Shown here piece by piece: positions 60,074 through 64,000 of a DNA stretch of 64,000 bases (position 1 is its first letter; every line of letters begins with the position of its first letter). A model generated the notes under the pieces. The model had not been told where the DNA came from. It saw only the letters and a program-made list of their open reading frames with translations, and did no database searches. The stretch is from assembly GCA_016742175.1 (NCBI GenBank), contig JACVCH010000003.1, positions 248,001 to 312,000 of the forward strand. Reading direction: 5' to 3'. The translations under genes and the position numbers were made by a program. Source of the DNA: Rhizobiaceae bacterium (GTDB taxonomy: Bacteria > Pseudomonadota > Alphaproteobacteria > Rhizobiales > Rhizobiaceae).

Positions 60074-60969
60074 TCGGCGCCTCCAGCCATGATCTCGGCC
60101 ATGCGCTCGATATGCGCCCGCTCGGACGCCTCGGCGGTTTTAGCGACTGCGAGCGCGCCGTCTGGCAACAGGTTCTCGATGCACTCCCAAAGCATGTGCC
60201 GCAGAACATTCGCGGGCATGGCCTCGGCCTCGACGGTTTCCAGAATATGCTGCGCACGCTTGTCGTTTGCCTTGCGGGGTTTCGTCGGAAGATCGTAGCG
60301 CTCGATCTGTTCCTCGGTGATGCCGAGACGCCAGAAATGCAGCTTGATGCCGGGGTCGAGATGCTTGCGCAGTTCCCGCTCGATCGCCTTGTCGATCAGG
60401 ACGCCAGCCGGGTCATAATCGCCGATGTAGAGGATGACGCAATCACGGCCGCGCGCGTCCTGATTGATGTACTCCGCCGCCTGATAGGCCAGGGTCCAGC
60501 TTGTGAAGCCGCCGGCAGGATAAAGGCTGACGGCCAGCTCCTCGCACGTCTCCTGCACCACGCCCGCGATCGAACGCGACTCCACCCAGACCTCGCAATA
60601 GAAGTGCGATTGCTGCCAGAGATCGGCGCGGTAATGGCCGGCAACCGTGCGCAGGAAATCGCCCGCGCTCCGGTAGGTGTTGACGAAATAGCCGCGACGG
60701 GTTGCGTCGGTGATCCAGCTATATGGAATGGCGCCGGTCTCGCGCAGGGTGAGCAGGCGCCGCTGCACAACGCCATAGCCATTGCCGGGACCGCTATCGG
60801 TCTTGGGAACCGGCTCGGGCAAGCGCGGGTCCGTCATCCGGTAAAAGACGTGGCGCACCGATTGCGGGTGATCTTCCTGCAGCACTGCGATGATCTGCCG
60901 ATCGACTTGCTCAATCTGCGCTTTGGTGCGCCGAAAGCGTTTAGTGGCCGTGCCCGTTAAATCCGTCAT
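60070..60969 (-). CDS. Toprim protein resembling topoisomerase VI-A / Spo11
   Basis: 299 residues. The central region has a Toprim layout: Glu130 in EVWVESRSIAG, GGF at 153-155, and the DxD motif IGDYDPAG (Asp184, Asp186). Upstream, SVRHVFYRM places Tyr43 where Topo VI-A/Spo11 proteins keep their catalytic Tyr in a winged-helix domain. I infer a DNA-breaking or nicking role in element replication, perhaps with the DUF1376 partner it overlaps. No Topo VI-B ATPase subunit is present nearby, and homology is based on motifs only. Confidence 0.6.
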   Translation of the reverse strand: MTDLTGTATKRFRRTKAQIEQVDRQIIAVLQEDHPQSVRHVFYRMTDPRLPEPVPKTDSGPGNGYGVVQRRLLTLRETGAIPYSWITDATRRGYFVNTYRSAGDFLRTVAGHYRADLWQQSHFYCEVWVESRSIAGVVQETCEELAVSLYPAGGFTSWTLAYQAAEYINQDARGRDCVILYIGDYDPAGVLIDKAIERELRKHLDPGIKLHFWRLGITEEQIERYDLPTKPRKANDKRAQHILETVEAEAMPANVLRHMLWECIENLLPDGALAVAKTAEASERAHIERMAEIMAGGAE

Positions 60970-61211
60970 CGGCCGACCTCGTTCACGCCGATCAGGCCGG
61001 AGTCGGACAGTTCGCGGCGGCGGCGGTTAAGCTCCGCCTCGGTCTCGCAAAGGACCGTCTCGACCGGACAGCCGATGCGATGGATCGTGAGCGCGAAGCC
61101 CCTGCCCCAGCGTTGTTGCGTGAAATGCGACTTGGCGCCGACGATATCCATCTTGTCGGCGGGTTGCTCGAAAGGCTTGCGGCCGCGCCGCAGATCGCGC
61201 GGGCCGCTCAT
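60966..61211 (-). CDS. Hypothetical protein
   Basis: 81 residues, basic, no membrane segment or signal. It overlaps the Toprim gene by four bases and the next upstream gene by four, so it belongs to the same translational chain. Pieces such as QRWGRGFALTIHRIG and ETEAELNRRRREL suggest a small alpha/beta fold. No family recognised. Confidence 0.6.
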   Translation of the reverse strand: MSGPRDLRRGRKPFEQPADKMDIVGAKSHFTQQRWGRGFALTIHRIGCPVETVLCETEAELNRRRRELSDSGLIGVNEVGR

Positions 61212-61459
61212 ATTCCGGCCTCCGGTTCGCCGAGTTCGGCAGGATCAAGCTCCAGGTCGACCGCGTGACCCCAAGTCGGATGCCCGGCCAGCCATGGTTC
61301 GTCGTCGCCGCAGTCGCATTCGTCGCAACGGTCGTCGTCGACTGCCCGATCTTCGTCGGTGTCTTCGAGGTTCTCGTCGCCGTCGAGCGTGTCGAGCATT
61401 GCGATAAGCAACTCGATCACGCCCTCCAGTCCCTGCCGAATGGTCTGCGTACTCGTCAT
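61208..61459 (-). CDS. Very acidic hypothetical protein
   Basis: 83 residues, highly acidic in the middle and C-terminal half (DTLDGDENLEDTDEDRAVDD, then a CDECDCGDD cluster of three Cys). The N-terminus has a helix, IRQGLEGVIELLIAMLDTL. Overlaps both neighbours by four bases. A DNA-mimic or anti-restriction role is conceivable from composition, but nothing specific supports it. Confidence 0.55.
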   Translation of the reverse strand: MTSTQTIRQGLEGVIELLIAMLDTLDGDENLEDTDEDRAVDDDRCDECDCGDDEPWLAGHPTWGHAVDLELDPAELGEPEAGI

Positions 61460-61680
61460 GCGGCCACCTCGTCGCGATCGGCGGCGGCGCGCTCCAGAAA
61501 CGCTACAAGCTCACTTGTGCGCCAGCGGTTAGTTCCGGGTCCGATTTTCAGAGGCTTGGGAAAGCGGCCGGCATTGATGCCGCGCCATAGTGTCGAGCGA
61601 TGTATCGGCGTCTCGCTGCCGCCGATGATCTTGCAGGCAGTGGGCTCGTCGACAAGTTCGGATAGTGAGGTCTGGTGCAT
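61456..61680 (-). CDS. AlpA-like helix-turn-helix regulator
   Basis: 74 residues from the ATG at 61680, which has GGAG six bases upstream. The order EPTACKIIGG...HRSTLWRGINAGRFPKPLKIG...WRTSELVAFL is the AlpA/MerR-like wing-helix pattern of excisionase-type activators. In satellites AlpA homologues switch on excision or the lytic-side operon. Overlaps the acidic gene by four bases. Confidence 0.85.
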   Translation of the reverse strand: MHQTSLSELVDEPTACKIIGGSETPIHRSTLWRGINAGRFPKPLKIGPGTNRWRTSELVAFLERAAADRDEVAA

Positions 61681-61749
61681 TTTTTGCTCCGCACGATTCA
61701 AGGTGACGTGAGGAGCTTCAGACAATCGCGACGTGTAGTAATGCCGCGA

Positions 61750-62286
61750 TTATCTAGATTTTGGCGGCAGCATCGCGTCGATCTGCCTTTTGAACTCGTA
61801 GTAGATTTCATTGGCTACAGAGCGACTGCATCCGCACTCTTTGCCGACGCGTTCAAAAAGGTGATCGTCGATAGGCGTCGATGGTTCGGCGTCGAGAATA
61901 TCCCTAACCGCGTTGTAAATTTTGGGCTTGAGCTTCATTCGATGATTGGCCTTTGCCAAATGAACACCTTTCGGGACGGGCTTCCCGAAAGCTTCATCCC
62001 ATGACCCAGCCCTTCGCCACCGAACAGCATAATAGCCGTTTAGGAACGCTCCTGCCGCCCAGCGAGGCAATGCCAGTCCGGTCCGAGCACAATCGGCGAT
62101 CGTCGAAAACAGGGCCAACTCATCACCGGCTTCGTGTGAGACGCGCGCGCGCTCAAACGACTCGATAACGATCCACTGGTCTATAATCAGATCGTCGACC
62201 AAGCTGCCGCGAGATCGCCAAAGATCACCCACCTCCGTGATTGTCATCTGCTGGAGTTGCTCCACGGACAAAGGTTCCGCCTTCAC
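61750..62286 (-). CDS. Hypothetical protein following the integrase
   Basis: 178 residues from a GTG at 62286; GGAGGTCGC directly upstream supports this start and GTGA overlaps the integrase stop. It has several Trp-rich helical segments (LPRWAAGAFLNGYYAVRWRRAGSW) and a C-terminal HTH-like stretch (HLFERVGKECGCSRSVANEIYYEFKRQ). It may be a DNA-binding regulator of integration; family not recognised. Confidence 0.65.
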   Translation of the reverse strand: MKAEPLSVEQLQQMTITEVGDLWRSRGSLVDDLIIDQWIVIESFERARVSHEAGDELALFSTIADCARTGLALPRWAAGAFLNGYYAVRWRRAGSWDEAFGKPVPKGVHLAKANHRMKLKPKIYNAVRDILDAEPSTPIDDHLFERVGKECGCSRSVANEIYYEFKRQIDAMLPPKSR

Positions 62287-63543
62287 GCGACCTCCCTCCG
62301 CAGCGGCACGATCTCGCCTTTGCCTTCGATGATGCCAGCAAGTCGGCCGGCCCACGTTTCCAGCGCTTCGCGCTTCTCCCGGTCATAGCTGTAGCGCGCA
62401 TAGACGCGGCTGGTGATGCTGGCCTTGGTGACGCTCACATGGTTCAGCACATGGCCGACGATGAACGGGCTAATCCCGATTTCCTCCATGTGAGTGGCGG
62501 CGGTTCTGCGCAGATCATGCGGGGTCCATGGCGCCATGCCGAAGATCGTCCCCTCTACCTCTAAACGCTTAACTGCCTTCGGGACGGATGCTGCCGTGAC
62601 CGCTGCGCGGAAACCGGGTGCGGGAAAGACCCACGCAGGGACCGCCAAGTCCTTTCGTTCGGCGAGAGCGTCGACCGCTTCCAACTGATCGCGAATGATC
62701 GTCACGGCAGCGGGCGCCAGCGGCACGACATGTTCGCGGCCATTCTTGGCGCGGGCGGCAGGGATCGTCCACGTCGCGGCTTCTAGATCGATCTCGTCGC
62801 GGGTCATCCCCGCAATTTCGCCGACACGCTGGCCGGTGATGAGACAGAGCCGGAGAATGCGCCTCGTCGACTCGCGCATATCGGAATCGGGCAGCGCCAG
62901 CCATAGCGTCTTGATCTCGTCGGCCGTCAGGAACCGTTCGCGCTCTTTCGTCTCGGTCGGCCGGCGCATTCCGTCGACAAGATTGTCGTCGAGATCGCCG
63001 CGCCCCTTCGCCCATCGCACCATGGCGCGCATGTCCTCGAAAAGCCGATTTGCCTCGACCGGTGCGCCTCGATCCTTCACGGCATCGATGCAGCGGGTGA
63101 GATCGCGACGATGTAGATCAGCAAGCTTGATCGTCCCGATGACATCGGAAATGTTTTTGCGGAGCCGCCGCGCGATCTCGTCGCCGCTGCGCTTCGTCGA
63201 AGCGTGTCGGGCGATGTAGTTATCCACAAGGTCGGAAACGGTCTGCGAAGCCGCGTGAGCGCGTTGCTCGGCAATCGGGTCCATTCCCCTCGCCGATCCC
63301 TGCCCGCGCGTCTCTGGCCTTCTCTCTGGCCTTCACAAGCTTGATTTCAGGATAGCGCCCCAACTTCATGCGAGCGCGCTTTCCGTCCGCCGGCTTTGTA
63401 TAGACTAGGTTCCAGGCGCGGGTGCCAGCAGGCGAGACCCGCAAGCATAACCCTTTGACGACCGTATCGAAAAAGTCGGTCTGCTTGCCCTCGGCGGGCT
63501 TTGCGGTCTGGCAAAAACGGTCTGTCAGTTCGATTGTCGGCAT
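62283..63543 (-). pseudogene. P4-type tyrosine integrase, interrupted by a +1 frameshift
   Basis: The N-terminal DUF4102 arm-binding part runs from the ATG at 63543 (MPTIELTDRFCQTAKPAEGK). The core-binding and catalytic part (MDPIAEQRAHAASQT onward, to 62283) is in another frame. One extra base at 63284-63285, in the run GGGGAATGG on the coding strand, separates them; removing it gives EGMDPIAEQ, the family's usual junction. Catalytic Arg (TGQRVGEIAG), HDLRR, GHVLNH and the C-terminal Tyr (SRVYARYSYD) are intact. Decay, sequencing error, or recoding are all possible; a shortened product from the internal ATG (63284) is also possible. Confidence 0.85.
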
Positions 63544-63545
63544 CC

Positions 63546-63611
63546 CCGTACCTTTTTTCTGCAACCGGTCAAAAGCCCGGTTTCTCCGAATAGGTACGCA
63601 ATTAGGTACGC
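63546..63611. promoter_or_regulatory. Right-arm GGTACG repeats (putative integrase arm sites)
   Basis: TAGGTACG occurs at 63591-63598 and 63603-63610, 12 bases apart. An inverted copy, CCGTACC, at 63546-63552 overlaps the integrase ribosome site, which could allow integrase to limit its own translation or transcription. Confidence 0.5.
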
Positions 63612-63742
63612 CCAAACATGCGCTTTGTCGATACACCTTGCGACAGTCCACCGCGCGATGCACAGCCAAAAGCCATGTACGATAAGGGTTTCAGCGTTTC
63701 ATCTTGTCGCGCCATGCTCCAGCAAATTCCGGTGGAAAACCT

Positions 63743-63787
63743 CTGTTAACCGGTTGGTCGCTGGTTCGAATCCGGCCCGGGGAGCCA
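63743..63787 (+). repeat. attR: right copy of 45-bp direct repeat
   Basis: Identical to the tRNA-Asn 3' portion (52716-52760) including CCA. Only the 3' half of a tRNA is present here, so it is an attachment site remnant, not a gene. Confidence 0.92.
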
Positions 63788-63844
63788 CTTCACGGCACAA
63801 AAGCCTTACAAGCCAAGCGTTTCAAGGGTTTCCGCTTTCCTGAC

Positions 63845-63875
63845 GGTACACCATTCGGTACACCGGAAGGTACAC
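63845..63875 (+). promoter_or_regulatory. Three GGTACAC repeats upstream of the second integrase
   Basis: GGTACAC begins at 63845, 63857 and 63869, exactly 12 bases apart, immediately before the second integrase gene and just outside attR. They resemble the first element's GGTACG repeats and may be arm-type or self-regulatory sites for the second integrase. Confidence 0.5.
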
Positions 63876-63879
63876 GGAC

Positions 63880-64000
63880 ATGATGCTCGCAATGGATTAC
63901 CCTCACCTCCAGAAGCGCGGAAAGAACGAATGGCGGTATCGGCGCAAGGTGCCGCTGGCCCTGCGTCCCGTCCTCGGTAAGCTCGAAATAGTGCGCCGGC
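63880..64000 (+). CDS. Site-specific tyrosine integrase, N-terminal part (second element)
   Basis: 40 residues before the window ends. The sequence YPHLQKRGKNEWRYRRKVPLA followed by LRPVLGK resembles the N-terminal DUF6538-type domain of another family of phage integrases. ATGs at 63880 and 63883 are both possible after a GGAAGG site. Its location next to attR and its orientation away from the first element suggest a second, tandem integration. Confidence 0.7.
   Translation, partial: MMLAMDYPHLQKRGKNEWRYRRKVPLALRPVLGKLEIVRR

Larger units (their letters stand above)
52716..63787. mobile_element. Integrated phage-satellite-like element (cf-PICI-like), ~11.1 kb
   Basis: Bounded by a perfect 45-bp direct repeat of the tRNA-Asn 3' end. 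Gene content: tyrosine integrase (frameshifted), a hypothetical gene, an AlpA-like regulator, two small genes, a Toprim/TopoVI-A-like protein, a DUF1376 protein, then connector, large terminase, HNH, major capsid, prohead protease, portal and two zinc-knuckle proteins, nearly all in one minus-strand overlapping operon. No tail, tape-measure, baseplate, holin or endolysin gene is present, and no phage-type CI/Cro pair. This matches the logic of capsid-forming satellites that borrow tails from a helper phage. A decayed siphophage is the alternative. Confidence 0.85.

Noticed and set aside
63743-63787. Second tRNA-Asn gene
   Set aside because: Only the 3' portion exists; the acceptor 5' strand and D-arm are missing, so it is an att copy.
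52716-63787. Complete temperate prophage
   Set aside because: No tail, tape-measure, baseplate, holin, endolysin or CI/Cro-type genes were found, and the length is too small.
63845-63875. GGTACAC repeats as CRISPR or iteron origin
   Set aside because: Only three copies of seven bases next to an integrase start; arm-type or operator sites are simpler.

Overview
The window is a GC-rich alphaproteobacterial chromosome segment. Several blocks point to Rhizobiales (Hyphomicrobiales), probably near Phyllobacteriaceae/Rhizobiaceae: an ExoR-type Sel1-repeat regulator, the pcm-tolC-popZ-valS cluster, the thrS-yidD-Fe/S scaffold-folE-hisI-patatin block, and a CCCCTCTGG...CCAGAGGGG palindromic repeat of the kind common in these genomes. 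The genus cannot be fixed from the sequence alone.

Layout. 1-12.4 kb: 3' part of parE, a DUF2336 protein, a MaoC/CitE-like CoA pair, a flavin reductase/nitroreductase pair, a Gly/Pro-rich secreted protein, a PlsC-like acyltransferase, thrS, yidD, an IscU-like scaffold, folE, hisI and a patatin-like esterase. 12.4-25.5 kb: a palindromic repeat, recJ-hom, an AlaC-type aminotransferase, a small lipoprotein, phaC, an M15-like lipoprotein, tRNA-Glu, a DadA-like oxidoreductase, map, radC, a DUF486 protein and an MFS transporter, closed by a bidirectional terminator. 25.6-41.2 kb: one long minus-strand ribosomal superoperon, tuf-rpsJ through rplQ, including secY, adk and rpoA. rpsL-rpsG-fusA do not precede tuf here. 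41.3-52.6 kb: exoR overlapping ilvD, a TerC-family protein, valS (with an unusual in-frame insert of lower GC), popZ, tolC, pcm, tRNA-Cys and two small genes.

52.7-63.8 kb is an integrated element of about 11.1 kb in the 3' end of a tRNA-Asn gene, bounded by a perfect 45-bp direct repeat. It carries an integrase (with a +1 frameshift), an AlpA-like regulator, a small replication-type module (a DUF1376 protein plus a Toprim protein resembling topoisomerase VI-A/Spo11) and a full HK97-type capsid/packaging set (connector, large terminase, HNH, major capsid, prohead protease, portal). It has no tail, tape-measure, baseplate or lysis genes. This gene content fits a capsid-forming phage satellite (cf-PICI-like) better than a complete prophage, and I regard it as the most interesting part of the window. 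Right after its attR, a second tyrosine integrase starts and runs off the end, so a second element appears to be integrated in tandem at the same tRNA.
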